A DNA stretch of 64,000 nt from Actinopolyspora xinjiangensis (GTDB taxonomy: Bacteria > Actinomycetota > Actinomycetes > Mycobacteriales > Pseudonocardiaceae), in NCBI RefSeq assembly GCF_900104475.1, contig NZ_FNJR01000014.1, forward strand, positions 60,346 through 124,345. Direction: 5' to 3'. Shown piece by piece: positions 49,496-58,727 of this stretch; the first letter of the stretch is position 1, and every line of letters starts with the position of its first letter. The notes below the pieces were generated by a model. That model was not told the DNA's origin. It worked only from the letters and a program-made list of their open reading frames with translations, and searched no databases. Both the position numbers and the translations under genes were made by a program.

Positions 49496-51348
49496 GCCGC
49501 CGCTATCCGGTTGGAGGTCAACGCGTTCGCCCGCTTGCGGAGCGCACCGAGTTCCTCGAGCTTCTTCTTGATCTCCTTGGCACGGGCGTCGCGGTCAACG
49601 GCGCTCTGTTCGGCCATCCGCTTGGTCTCCTGGATCGAGCGGCTGATCCGGATCTGTGCCTGTTCGGTGATCCGGTTGCAGTGGTCGTGCAGTGTCTGGT
49701 GTGTGTTCCGGATGGCGTCGCGGGCCTCCTTGTTGACCTGGAAGACCACGTGCTCGACGTAGCGCTGCACGGCGGCGCGTGCTTCGGTCTGCCTGCGCTT
49801 GAGCCGTGAGTCCTTCTCCTCGTTGAGGCTCTTGCTCCCCAGCAGCAGTCCAGCGGAGATGGAGATCACGTTCATCAGCGGCAACCCGGCCATGCTCGTC
49901 ATCAGCCCGAACATCAGCACACCGCCGTACGATCCGCGCAGCCCGGTGAGCAGCTGGTCCCCACGCGGGTAGTTCGCGTTCTTCGGCGCCTTGGGGGCCG
50001 GTACCCGCGACAGCGGATCGGGGACGGGGATGCTGTCGCTGTTGGGCAGCGTGCGCACCTGCTCGCGCAGCAGCTCGTCGGCCACCTGCTCGGTGAGCCG
50101 CTCCCGGCGGCGGTCCAGCCAGTCGAAGGTCTCGGCGACGGCGGTTCGCAGGCTGTCGCGGAGCCACTCCTCGAATTCGTCCCAGGTTGTACTCGGGTCG
50201 GCTTCGTCGAGGGTCTCGTTGGCCTGGTGCAGCACCGCCCAGCTTCGCTCCCTGAAGTCGTACTCGATGTCGGAGTACAGTTCCTGTATCCCGTCGGAGA
50301 GGGTCTTCTGCCAGCGTCCGGACAGCCGTTTGAGGTCCTCGGCGCGACGTTGCGCCGTCTCCAGTTCCAGCAGCGTCTCGGTGGCGGTGCGAGGGTTCTG
50401 GTTGTTGAGCTCCTCGCGCAGGTCAGCGGTGATCCGGTCGATCGAGTCCGTGACGTTGTGCGCGACCAGTTTACGGGTGAGTTGCTCCTGCGCGCCTGCC
50501 ATCTCCTTGCGGAGGTGGTCCAGCAGGGCGGGGAAGCCGGACTCGGTGTTGAGATCCTGGCTCTTCTCCCGTGTGGCGCGGGCTCGGATTCTGGCCGACA
50601 CGGGGAAGATTCTGCCCGCGATGCCCGCGTTGGACAGGTGTTTGCGGTTGAGCTCGACGATGTGCCGCCAGTCCGGTACCAGGTCGGTCTTGGGCTGCAC
50701 CAGTGCGATGTTGGGGCACACCGCGGTCACGCGACGCAGGAAGTTCAGCTCGTTCGTGGTCAGTTCCTGGGTGGCGTCGGAGACCATGAGCAGCGCGTCG
50801 GCCTCGGCGGCGGCCTCCTCGGTGACCGAACCCAGTGAACTGGTCACCCCGCCCACCGCTGGTGTGTCCATCAGCGCGAGGCCGTTCTCCAGCAGTGCTC
50901 GGGGAAGCCCGATCTCGGTGCGCCGGACCTGTCGACCCGCTCCCAGCGCCCGTTCCAGTTCCTCGCGGATCTCCTCGATGGGTACCGGGGTTCGGTCGCC
51001 CCCCACCGGGCTCCGCGTCGTCTCCTGCTCGACCAGGTGCGCCGACGGCTCGTCCGCGTGCCTGACCAGGCTGGGCACGATCGTGCTGACGTTCTCGCCG
51101 CTGCCGCACACCGGTGCGTTGACCAGGGAGTTGATCAGCTCGCTCTTGCCCTGGTCCGGTTCGCCCACCACGAGGACGAGCTGGGCGGGATCGAGCACCC
51201 GGTTGCGGATCCGCCGTAGCCGGTTTCCGAGATCCGTCCGCCCCGCTTCGACGCATTCCGCTTCCGCGCTGTCGAGGAGTTCCACGAGTGCCGTTTCGAT
51301 CACGGTGGGATTGTGCACGTGCACACGCTCTGAGGTGAAGTCGGACAA
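49492..51348 (-). CDS. iniA: Dynamin-like GTPase, IniA type
   Basis: 618 residues. P-loop LVVGEPDQGKSELINSLVN, G3 LMDTPAVGG, G4 VQPKTDLVP. The C-terminal part has RGSYGGVLMFGLMTSMAG and a second hydrophobic turn (ISISAGLLLGSKSL), the membrane-inserting region that in mycobacterial IniA reads RGSYGGVVMIGMLSSVVG; long helices flank it. IniA remodels membranes and mediates lipid exchange, and is linked to drug tolerance. TTG at 51348 is used; GTG at 51324 also fits and neither has a strong ribosome site. The 254 nt up to iniB contain no other gene. Confidence 0.88.
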   Translation of the reverse strand: MSDFTSERVHVHNPTVIETALVELLDSAEAECVEAGRTDLGNRLRRIRNRVLDPAQLVLVVGEPDQGKSELINSLVNAPVCGSGENVSTIVPSLVRHADEPSAHLVEQETTRSPVGGDRTPVPIEEIREELERALGAGRQVRRTEIGLPRALLENGLALMDTPAVGGVTSSLGSVTEEAAAEADALLMVSDATQELTTNELNFLRRVTAVCPNIALVQPKTDLVPDWRHIVELNRKHLSNAGIAGRIFPVSARIRARATREKSQDLNTESGFPALLDHLRKEMAGAQEQLTRKLVAHNVTDSIDRITADLREELNNQNPRTATETLLELETAQRRAEDLKRLSGRWQKTLSDGIQELYSDIEYDFRERSWAVLHQANETLDEADPSTTWDEFEEWLRDSLRTAVAETFDWLDRRRERLTEQVADELLREQVRTLPNSDSIPVPDPLSRVPAPKAPKNANYPRGDQLLTGLRGSYGGVLMFGLMTSMAGLPLMNVISISAGLLLGSKSLNEEKDSRLKRRQTEARAAVQRYVEHVVFQVNKEARDAIRNTHQTLHDHCNRITEQAQIRISRSIQETKRMAEQSAVDRDARAKEIKKKLEELGALRKRANALTSNRIAAA

Positions 51349-51602
51349 CGCGAGGCGCCGTCGGGTGGGCAGGAGGAGCTGCCAGCCCTCGGCGTCGGCG
51401 TCGAGGAGAGGTCGAATCGTACGTGATTTCGGCGCGGGCGTTGCTCGGGAGTCGCCGGGACACCGGCAACGCGCGGGATCGCCGCCGCGAAGCGCGGTCG
51501 CGGCGGCGATCGGGACGTCGGGATCCGCGGGGAGAAGGGGCAACGAATCCCGACGTGTCCGCCCGCTCAGGTCAGAGCACGTTCAACGGCTTAGCCGCCG
51601 TG

Positions 51603-52577
51603 TCACATCAGGTCCAGCGGCAGGTCCGAGGTCACGCCCCCGACAACGCCCTCGGCCTCGCCGACCACTCCGCCGACGGCGCCGGTGGCGCCGTCCAGCG
51701 TGCCGGCCGCGCCGTCCTCGGACAGCCCGCCGGTCACGTCACCGGCCACCGGCAGGTCACCCGCCACGCCGTCGACCGTGCTCGCCACATCGTCGACCGG
51801 CAGGTCGTTCGCGGTGCTCAGCGCGGTGTCGGCGGCGCCCACGGCCACGTCGACACCGGTGTCCACAGTGCCCTCCGCGGTGTCGGTGACCTCGCCGACG
51901 GTGTTGTTGGCGGTGTCGCCCACCGTGTTCACCGTGTTGTCCACGGTGTCACCCACGCCGCCGACGGTGTTGCCGACCGCGCCCACGGTGTTGCCGACGG
52001 CACCGACGGCGTTGCCCGCTACCTCGTTACCGCTGACGACGTCGTGCACACTGACGAGGTTCTGCGAGTCCTCGTTCTCCACGTTGATGTTGGTCTCTGT
52101 GGTGTTGCCCTGCTCCATCTCCCTGTCGGCGTCGCCGTCGGAGGAGTAGTTCGGGCTCGCGGAGTTGTCGTTGTCCAACAGGCTCATATTCGCTTCCGTC
52201 GCTTCCTGCGGTTCGGGAACTTGTGCGGGATCGAGTTGGTCGATCGCGACGTGTTGCGTGCTGGCCGCGAACGTGTCGATGCTGGGTTGCACCGTTCTCC
52301 CGTACTCGCTCACGAGTTCGGCGGGTGCGTAGTCCAGCACCAGCGACGAAGCCTGCAGCACCTGTGTCGCGCTCAGTTCTCCGAGACCGGCGCTCTCCAG
52401 CTCACCACGCGGGTCGGCGTCGAACGCCGAACGCGCTTCCGGGTTGCCGACCAGACGAGCGAGGAACTCCTGCAGTGTCGGCTGCTCCGGGGTGGCCGCT
52501 GTTCGAGTCTCCGTTCCCGAAGTCGGTAACTGGGCACCGTCCCGCCCGTCGGCCTGCTCCGGCTGTGCGTTCGGCAT
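51603..52577 (-). CDS. iniB: IniB-like protein with N-terminal IniB domain and amphipathic repeats
   Basis: 324 residues. Residues 34-85 (LQEFLARLVGNPEARSAFDA, then LSATQVLQASSLVLDYAP) match the IniB N-terminal domain. After an acidic Asn/Asp-rich linker, residues about 180-320 are short repeats of VGNTVG, VGDTVDN and DTAEGTVDT type, Val/Gly/Thr/Asp-rich and without Lys or aromatic residues. No signal peptide or membrane helix is found. ATG at 52577 follows CAGGAG. It heads the dynamin operon. In mycobacteria iniB is the first of iniBAC and its function is unknown. Confidence 0.85.
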   Translation of the reverse strand: MPNAQPEQADGRDGAQLPTSGTETRTAATPEQPTLQEFLARLVGNPEARSAFDADPRGELESAGLGELSATQVLQASSLVLDYAPAELVSEYGRTVQPSIDTFAASTQHVAIDQLDPAQVPEPQEATEANMSLLDNDNSASPNYSSDGDADREMEQGNTTETNINVENEDSQNLVSVHDVVSGNEVAGNAVGAVGNTVGAVGNTVGGVGDTVDNTVNTVGDTANNTVGEVTDTAEGTVDTGVDVAVGAADTALSTANDLPVDDVASTVDGVAGDLPVAGDVTGGLSEDGAAGTLDGATGAVGGVVGEAEGVVGGVTSDLPLDLM

Positions 52578-52879
52578 CGCTGGCGTTCTCCTGAACTCAA
52601 GCCGTAGGTCTTCTCAAGCCGGGCGGGTGAATCGGTGTCCCCGTTCCCGGTTAATGAAGCTACGTGGCTGGAGGGGCTCACCCATCGGGAGCCACTCCTA
52701 GTTATTGATGAACCTGTTAGGGGGACTTTGGTGCTTCACTCTTTAGGGGATCAATGGATCGGGTCACATCTTTGCGTAATCGAGTCCGCGCTAGGTTGGA
52801 CTGGCGGGCCTACCGGACGAACCCCGCGTGATCGCCCTGTGGCACAGCAAGTGTGACCAGGTAAGCCGGAAGGGATGGC
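52578..52879. promoter_or_regulatory. Divergent control region of the ini-like locus
   Basis: 302 bp between iniB and the Hsp70-like gene. The middle is AT-richer. TTAGGGG occurs twice in the same direction, at 52717-52723 and 52743-52749 (26-bp spacing), which could be a binding site for the downstream LuxR regulator. No gene is present. Confidence 0.4.
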
Positions 52880-54373
52880 ATGCCTTACGTTCTCGGGGTT
52901 CATCTGGGCGCGACCAGCACCTCGGCGGCGGTGGTCGTTCGTGACGGCGGGCAGTGGGCGCCTCCCGCTCCGTTCCCGCTGGGAAGCGCTCGTGCCGAGG
53001 TCCCCACTGCGCTGGGGCGGTTGCCGGACGGTACGCGACTGGCCGGTGAGGCTGCCGCGAGCAGAGCGGCCGAGTCCCCCGAATGGGTGTGTACCGATTT
53101 CGTCACCGAAGTCGGTACGGACACCCCGCTGCTCCTGGGGGGCGAGTTCGTGCCCCCGCACCGGTTGGCCGCGAGCATGGTGGAGTGGGTGGCCGACCAG
53201 GTGGCGAACCGGTACGGGTACCCGGCCGAGCACATCGCCGTCTCCCACGGCGCCTGCTGGGGCACGCACCGAACGCACCGACTCCACCGCGCGTTGGCCG
53301 AACTCGGTCTGACCGACGTCACCCTGTTGCCGGAGCCGCTGGCGGTCGCCACCGACTACGTGTCCAGGCAGCCGGTTTCCCCCGGCCGTTCGATAGCCGT
53401 CGGCAACGTCGGCGGCAGTGGTGCCGACGCCACCGTGCTGCGCAGAGGGGAATCCCGGTGGGGCGAGGGCAGCGTACGCGGCCCCGGAGCCGAACTGGAG
53501 CTTCGTGGTGTCACGGTGTCCGGGTCCCGGCCGGCCGGGCGCGAACTGGACGACCTGGTCCTCGAACAGCTGCGCGCCGAGCTGGGCGAACCGCTCGCCG
53601 AGCTGGACCCCTTCGAGGCCCGTCACCGCGCCGCGGCCGCCCACCTGCGGGCCGAGTGCACCCGAGTGAGGGAGGAACTGTCCACGAGGGAATCCGCCGC
53701 CGCGAACGTGGTCCTGCCCTCGTTCTCCGGGGAAGTGCCGCTCGCGCGGTTGCGCTACGAGGAACTCGCCCGGCCGCACTTGGAACTGCTCCCCGAGAAA
53801 CTGGCCCAGGCCGTGCAGTCCGCCTCACTGGTCCCCGACGACCTCGAAGCCGTGGTGCTGGCGGGTGGACCCACCCGCACCCCGCTGCTGCGGCGGCTGG
53901 TCCGGGAACGCCTTCACGAGCGGTCCCCCGCGGCGGAAGGGGCGGGGATCGCGGTGCGCGTCGACGGTTCTCCCGAACTGGTCGCCGCGCGCGGAGCGGC
54001 GTACTGCGCGGTCGACGTGCTCTCCGCCGCCACCGACCGCGCGGCAGCGCGGGCCGAGACCAGCGTCCTGGTGCGGGTGGACGACTCCGTGGCGGAGGCG
54101 GAGCACGTCCAGCACTACGACTACGATCCGATGAACGAACAGGCCGTCGAGGCCCCTGTCGACGCAGCGGATCGTTCGGCCCGACCACCCCGGCCCCCCG
54201 TGGAGGTCGAACCGATGCACATCGAACCACCGCCGAAGCGGAAGGCGGTCAAAATCGTCAAGTTGTCGCTGGCGGCGATTTTGATCATTTTCGGGCTGGT
54301 GATGACCTTCGTGCAGGGATTCGGCGGACAACAACCCGAACAGCCGGGTGTCCTGCGACAGGTCGGGAACTGA
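52880..54373 (+). CDS. Membrane-anchored Hsp70-like protein with degenerate active site
   Basis: 497 residues with an Hsp70/actin-type nucleotide-binding domain. Phosphate 1 is YVLGVHLGATSTSAAV (His8 and Ala11 where DnaK has Asp and Thr); phosphate 2 is AVGNVGGSGADATV (Asn176 where DnaK has Asp); Glu152 in LLPEPLAVATDY is kept; the adenosine motif is VVLAGGPTRTPLLRRL. Losing these residues suggests little or no ATP hydrolysis. There is no substrate-binding domain; instead an acidic/Pro-rich linker leads to one membrane helix at about 459-481. ATG at 52880 follows GGAAGGG. It is divergent from iniB and precedes the LuxR gene by 65 nt. Confidence 0.8.
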   Translation: MPYVLGVHLGATSTSAAVVVRDGGQWAPPAPFPLGSARAEVPTALGRLPDGTRLAGEAAASRAAESPEWVCTDFVTEVGTDTPLLLGGEFVPPHRLAASMVEWVADQVANRYGYPAEHIAVSHGACWGTHRTHRLHRALAELGLTDVTLLPEPLAVATDYVSRQPVSPGRSIAVGNVGGSGADATVLRRGESRWGEGSVRGPGAELELRGVTVSGSRPAGRELDDLVLEQLRAELGEPLAELDPFEARHRAAAAHLRAECTRVREELSTRESAAANVVLPSFSGEVPLARLRYEELARPHLELLPEKLAQAVQSASLVPDDLEAVVLAGGPTRTPLLRRLVRERLHERSPAAEGAGIAVRVDGSPELVAARGAAYCAVDVLSAATDRAAARAETSVLVRVDDSVAEAEHVQHYDYDPMNEQAVEAPVDAADRSARPPRPPVEVEPMHIEPPPKRKAVKIVKLSLAAILIIFGLVMTFVQGFGGQQPEQPGVLRQVGN

Positions 54374-54438
54374 CCCCTGCCGGGCGAAGCCGTTCCGCGG
54401 CGCCTCCACCGAACACCGCTCACCGATTGGGACCGCTC

Positions 54439-57012
54439 GTGAATCACTCCAGCGCCACACGGCCCGCACCGGACGCGGATTCCGCAACCGGGTTGTGGGA
54501 GGTCGCACAACAGCCCGAGGTCGCGCGGTTACGTGACGAGATAGCGGCCAACCCGGCCAGACCCCTGACCGCCGTGGTGCGCGGTCCCGGTGGTTACGGC
54601 AAGACGACACTGCTGAACCTGCTCGCCCGCGTCTACCGGGACGCGGGGGTCGCGGTCCGCGAGTCGATCGAGTTCGATACCGAGGAGATCCGTTGCGGCG
54701 GGGCGGCACTGCTGCTCGACGACGTGCACCTGCTGCACGCCGCGAAGCTGTCCGAACTGGAGTCCCTGCTGGCCTCCGGCCCGGTTCGCGTGGTGCTGAC
54801 CTGCCGCCCCTGGCCGTTCCCCGAGGAACTCGCGCGGCTCTGCGCACGGTTCGCGAACAGCAGGCCGGTGGTGGAGCTGCGCGAACTCGACGGAGCCGAG
54901 GTGGCCGAGCGGCTCCGCCGCTCTTCCGGCCGGGGCGGTGACGCGGAAACCGCGGAGCGGTTGCGCTCCTTCACCGCCGGAATCCCCGTGCTCGTGGGAC
55001 GCGTGCTCGAGAACCTGGATCCGCGCCGGCTCACCGAGGGAGCCCCGGAACGCCTGCCGCAGGCAGTGCTGGACAGGTTCGACCGCGAACTGTCCATGCT
55101 GGATGGTGCCACGCGTGACTGCCTCACCGCGCTGGCGGTCGGCGCCGAACCGAACCCGGCGCTGTTGGCGACCGTGCTCGGTGCCGACTCCCCCGAGGTC
55201 ACCGGTGCGCTGACCGAGCTGCGCTCGGCCGGTCTGCTGGACACCACCGACACGCCGCCGCCCGTGGTCGGTCGTGCCGTGCTGGCGCTGACCGGCTGGC
55301 AGCGCCGGTTGGCGGTGTTGCGCGTGCTGCTGCGCATCCGACTGGATCGGGGTGGTGCGGTGCTGCCGCTGCTGCGACCGCTGCTGGGAGCGGAAGCCGC
55401 CCTGCCGTGCGATACCACGCTGGCGACCGCCTTCGAGACGGCGGGCGGGCAGGCGCTGGCCGAGTCCCCGGAGCTGGCGGTGCGGATGTTCGACGCCGCC
55501 GTGACCACCGGTCGTCCGCCCGCTTCGGTCGCCGCCCGAAGAGCCTGGGCCGTGGCGATGACCGGCAGGCTGGACGAGGCGCTGCGGCTGGCCGACCAAG
55601 TGATAACCGATGAGACCGCCGAGGACCGGGCCGTCGCGATCCAGGTGGCCGCGGTCGTGCTCACGCACCGCGGGCTGCCCGAGCGGGCCGCCGAGCTGTG
55701 CGGCTGGTCCGCTCGTCACGTCCGGTGGCAGGGGGACAGTTCCTGCGCGGCGCTCGGCCTGATCACCACCGGCAGACTGGCCGAGGCGGGTGAGCTGTTG
55801 CGCGCGAACGTCGACGCGGCGCCGCCCACCTCGGTCTCCGGGGCCAGTTCGCACCTGGCCACCGGGCTGTACGACTCGGTGATCGGTACCGCATCGGAAG
55901 CGCTCACGACGTTGCTCCGCGCCGCCTCGCTCGCGGAAGCCGTCGGTGGTTCCCTGCTGACTCCGGACACCCCGGCCGCGGTCGCGGCCACGGTCGCGCT
56001 GCAGTGCGGTGAGTTCGAGCTCGCCGAGTCGGTGCTGGAACGCGCGGTGGCGGCGGACAGCGGGGGGCCGATGTTCCGGACGCGTCACCGGTTGCTCGCG
56101 ACGTGGCTGCCGCTGCTGCGGGGCGAGACCACTGTGGCCAGACGTCAACTGTCGGCGGTGCTGGCGGAGTCGCAGGAACCGAGCCCCCGGGACCGGCTCC
56201 ACGCGGTCGCCCTCGAAGCGGGCATCGCGAGCAGGGACAACGACATGTCCGCGCTGGGGCTGGCACGTACGAAGGCGCGCAGAGCGATGGCCGAGCACCC
56301 GGTGGACCTGTTCGGCCTGCTGCCACTGGGTGAGCTCACCGTGGCCGTCGCTCGACTGCGGGACGGGGACTGGCTGCTGCCGCAGCTGCGCCAGGCGCAC
56401 GAGCTGCTGTCCGCGCTCGGTGGTCCGCCACTGTGGACAGCGCCGCTGTGCTGGCGCGAGGCGCAGGCGGCCATCGTGGTGGAGGAGTACGACAGGGCGG
56501 CCGGGAAAGTCGCCGAGCTGGAGCGGATGGCCTGGCACAACCAGCTCGCCGGGGCACTGGCGAAGGCGGGTGCCGCGTGGCTGCGCGTTCTCGAGGGGGA
56601 GGTGGAGCCCGCCGAGGTGGAGAGCGCCGCTCGGGGGTTGCACGCCGTCGGGCTCACGTGGGACGGAGCGGGGCTGGCCGGGCAGGCGGCGCTGCACACC
56701 ACCGATCGCGACGCGATGCCCGCCCTGCTGGAGTGCGCGCGTTCGCTGCGGGGCAGAGGGGGGCGTTCGCGGCGGCGTCCGAGCGGCGAGCTCGGCGACA
56801 TCGCCCCCACCGAGGGACACGAACAGCTGCTCAGCGAGCGGGAGTGCGAGGTCGCCGAGCTGGTGCTGAGCGGAATGACCTACAAGCAGGTGGGGCAGCG
56901 GCTGTTCATCTCGGCGAAGACGGTCGAGCACCACATCGGCAGGATCAAGCAGCGGTTGGACTGCTCCGACAGGCAGCAGCTGCTCGAAAAGCTCCGTTCA
57001 CTGCTGGGATGA
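54439..57012 (+). CDS. ATP-binding LuxR-family regulator, IniR-like
   Basis: 857 residues of MalT/STAND layout. Walker A GPGGYGKTTLL at about 49-59, Walker B ALLLDDVHLL at about 88-97, a winged-helix and TPR-like helical middle (about 300-780), and a C-terminal LuxR HTH (LSERECEVAELVLSGMTYKQ, then ISAKTVEHHIGRIKQRL). Regulators of this type are held inactive until ATP and an inducer bind. Mycobacteria have a regulator of similar length and layout (IniR) next to iniBAC, so this is the likely activator of the divergent ini operon. GTG at 54439 gives a short start before the P-loop. Confidence 0.85.
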   Translation: MNHSSATRPAPDADSATGLWEVAQQPEVARLRDEIAANPARPLTAVVRGPGGYGKTTLLNLLARVYRDAGVAVRESIEFDTEEIRCGGAALLLDDVHLLHAAKLSELESLLASGPVRVVLTCRPWPFPEELARLCARFANSRPVVELRELDGAEVAERLRRSSGRGGDAETAERLRSFTAGIPVLVGRVLENLDPRRLTEGAPERLPQAVLDRFDRELSMLDGATRDCLTALAVGAEPNPALLATVLGADSPEVTGALTELRSAGLLDTTDTPPPVVGRAVLALTGWQRRLAVLRVLLRIRLDRGGAVLPLLRPLLGAEAALPCDTTLATAFETAGGQALAESPELAVRMFDAAVTTGRPPASVAARRAWAVAMTGRLDEALRLADQVITDETAEDRAVAIQVAAVVLTHRGLPERAAELCGWSARHVRWQGDSSCAALGLITTGRLAEAGELLRANVDAAPPTSVSGASSHLATGLYDSVIGTASEALTTLLRAASLAEAVGGSLLTPDTPAAVAATVALQCGEFELAESVLERAVAADSGGPMFRTRHRLLATWLPLLRGETTVARRQLSAVLAESQEPSPRDRLHAVALEAGIASRDNDMSALGLARTKARRAMAEHPVDLFGLLPLGELTVAVARLRDGDWLLPQLRQAHELLSALGGPPLWTAPLCWREAQAAIVVEEYDRAAGKVAELERMAWHNQLAGALAKAGAAWLRVLEGEVEPAEVESAARGLHAVGLTWDGAGLAGQAALHTTDRDAMPALLECARSLRGRGGRSRRRPSGELGDIAPTEGHEQLLSERECEVAELVLSGMTYKQVGQRLFISAKTVEHHIGRIKQRLDCSDRQQLLEKLRSLLG

Positions 57013-57042
57013 GCCGGTCTTCCCGGGAGTAGCTGGTGCTGT

Positions 57043-57159
57043 GGCGGAACCTCTCGCGGGCTCTCGCTGCGGGACCGGAGACATCGAGTAGGCGCTACAC
57101 AACGTCTCCGGTGTCCTCGTGAGAGCCCCCCGAGAGGACCCGCGGCGGTGCTGGTGGCG
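57043..57159 (+). repeat. Structured interspersed repeat, copy C
   Basis: Homologous to copies A and B. The inner stem here is CCGGAGAC/GTCTCCGG and the outer CCTCTCG/CGAGAGG plus GGCTCTCGC/GTGAGAGCC. It begins 30 nt after the LuxR stop codon. Confidence 0.75.
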
Positions 57160-57264
57160 TGCGTGGTGGTAAGCGGCTGGCGCCGCTTGGCGTAGCTGGG
57201 TTGTCGGTCCTGCCGGGGCATCGGTCGCGGAACCGTGTGTGTCGCAGGGTGCGTGTCCCCGGTG

Positions 57265-57353
57265 CGTGAGGCGGATGCCTCGCAAGGCAGGGTCGCTCGC
57301 CGCGTAGGTCGCTACTCAAGAGTCGGCCCAACGCCGCGAGGCGCCGCCTCACG
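57265..57353. repeat. GTGAGGCGG hairpin, copy 2 (long loop)
   Basis: Arms CGTGAGGCGG (57265-57274) and CCGCCTCACG (57344-57353), separated by about 69 nt; the sequence after the second arm (TGCCGGCT) also matches copy 1. It lies beside the hydrolase 3' end and may act as a terminator. Confidence 0.5.
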
Positions 57354-57393
57354 TGCCGGCTACGCAACCACGCAGGCAGGTCCTGCCGCTACC

Positions 57394-58473
57394 TCAGCTC
57401 GCAGCGTGGAGGGAAAGTCCGGCTCGGAATTCGCCGACGATCTCGAACATGGCCTCCCGCAGCCTGGGGCTGGCGCCGAACAGGTTCGCGAAGCCGTGGA
57501 TGAGGTCGGGGAACCGGCGCGCGATGACCGGCACCCCGGCCTCGGCCAGCCGCCTGGCGTACTCCTCGCCCTCGTCCCGCAGCGGATCGAAGCCCGCCGT
57601 GACCAGGACCGCGGGTGCCAGCCCGTCGAGCTCCTCGTTGAGCAGCACCGACAGCCGTGGGTCGCCTCGTTCGGAGACCTCGGGCTGGTACAGGTCCATG
57701 AACCAGTCCATGTCCCCGTCGGTGAGCAGGAAGCCGTCGCCGAACAGCTCGCGGGAGCGGCGTCGGGTGCTGGCGTCCACCGCCGGGTAGAGCAGCAGTT
57801 GCAACACCGGACTCTTGATCCCGTTCGCGGCGGCGTGCTGGGCGACCATCGCGGCGAGGTTGCCGCCCGCGCTGTCCCCGCCGACCGCCACGGAGTCGGG
57901 GCTGGAGCCGAGGTCCTCGGCGTTCTCCAGCACGTGCTGGTAGGCGTCCACGGCGTCCTCCACCGCGGCGGGGAAGGGATGTTCGGGTGCCAGCCTGTAG
58001 TCCACCGAGAGCACTCTGATGTCGGCGTGCTTGGCGAGGAACCGGCACAGCTCGTCATGGGTGTCGAGATCGCCCACCACCCAGCCGCCGCCGTGGTAGA
58101 AGACGAGCAGCGTGCTCGGTTCGGTGCGGTCCTCCGGCCGGTAGAGCCTGGCGGGAAGCTCACCCGCCCGGGTGGACACGGTGCGCCTGCTCACCTGGAC
58201 GCCCGGGACGCCCGCGCGGACCACCTCGATGCCCTGCGCCATTCCTGCGCGGGCCCGTTCCGGGGTGTCCGCGGCCATGCGTTCCTGACCGGCCAGCGCC
58301 TGCAGCCGCAGCAGCGCCTGTACTTCCAGCGCCAGTTCCTGGCCGTCGACCCTGATCGGGCTGCCCGCGATCCTCCGAAGCAGCGGCCTGGGGAGTCGGA
58401 GCACGCTCGACAGGACGGCCGACTGGACCCGTCGTTGCACCGAGGAGGGGATGGCGTCGAGAACCTTGGACAC
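57394..58473 (-). CDS. Alpha/beta hydrolase, hormone-sensitive lipase family
   Basis: 359 residues. The HSL oxyanion motif is VFYHGGGWVVGD, the nucleophile elbow VGGDSAGGNLAA (Ser), the acid in AGFDPLRDEG (Asp) and the base in DLIHGFANLFG (His). Such enzymes hydrolyse short-chain esters. GTG at 58473 follows GGAAAGG; an upstream ATG at 58497 would add eight unconserved residues. It is divergent from the FMN reductase gene. Confidence 0.9.
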   Translation of the reverse strand: MSKVLDAIPSSVQRRVQSAVLSSVLRLPRPLLRRIAGSPIRVDGQELALEVQALLRLQALAGQERMAADTPERARAGMAQGIEVVRAGVPGVQVSRRTVSTRAGELPARLYRPEDRTEPSTLLVFYHGGGWVVGDLDTHDELCRFLAKHADIRVLSVDYRLAPEHPFPAAVEDAVDAYQHVLENAEDLGSSPDSVAVGGDSAGGNLAAMVAQHAAANGIKSPVLQLLLYPAVDASTRRRSRELFGDGFLLTDGDMDWFMDLYQPEVSERGDPRLSVLLNEELDGLAPAVLVTAGFDPLRDEGEEYARRLAEAGVPVIARRFPDLIHGFANLFGASPRLREAMFEIVGEFRAGLSLHAAS

Positions 58474-58727
58474 GGCTGGACCTTTCCACGAGACCATTAC
58501 TGTGTGATGCGCACTACGCGGAGGCTACCGGTGGGTAGCGCGTGGTGCGAGACACGCGGTGGACAATTGACCTCGACTGGACTCCAACTTTTACCGTTAC
58601 GGGGTTGGTCGATCCAGTGGGAAGGTCGATCGTGTGAGGGTGACCGCCAACGTGGTGACACCATGTAGTTGATCGTGTGACTCGTGGCACGGCGAGCCGA
58701 CCGTGCGGGTGAGGAAGGATTGTGTCG

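Larger units (their letters stand above)
57013..57393. other. Gap with structured repeat and hairpin
   Basis: Contains structured repeat copy C and the GTGAGGCGG hairpin arms. No gene. It lies between convergent genes. Confidence 0.6.
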
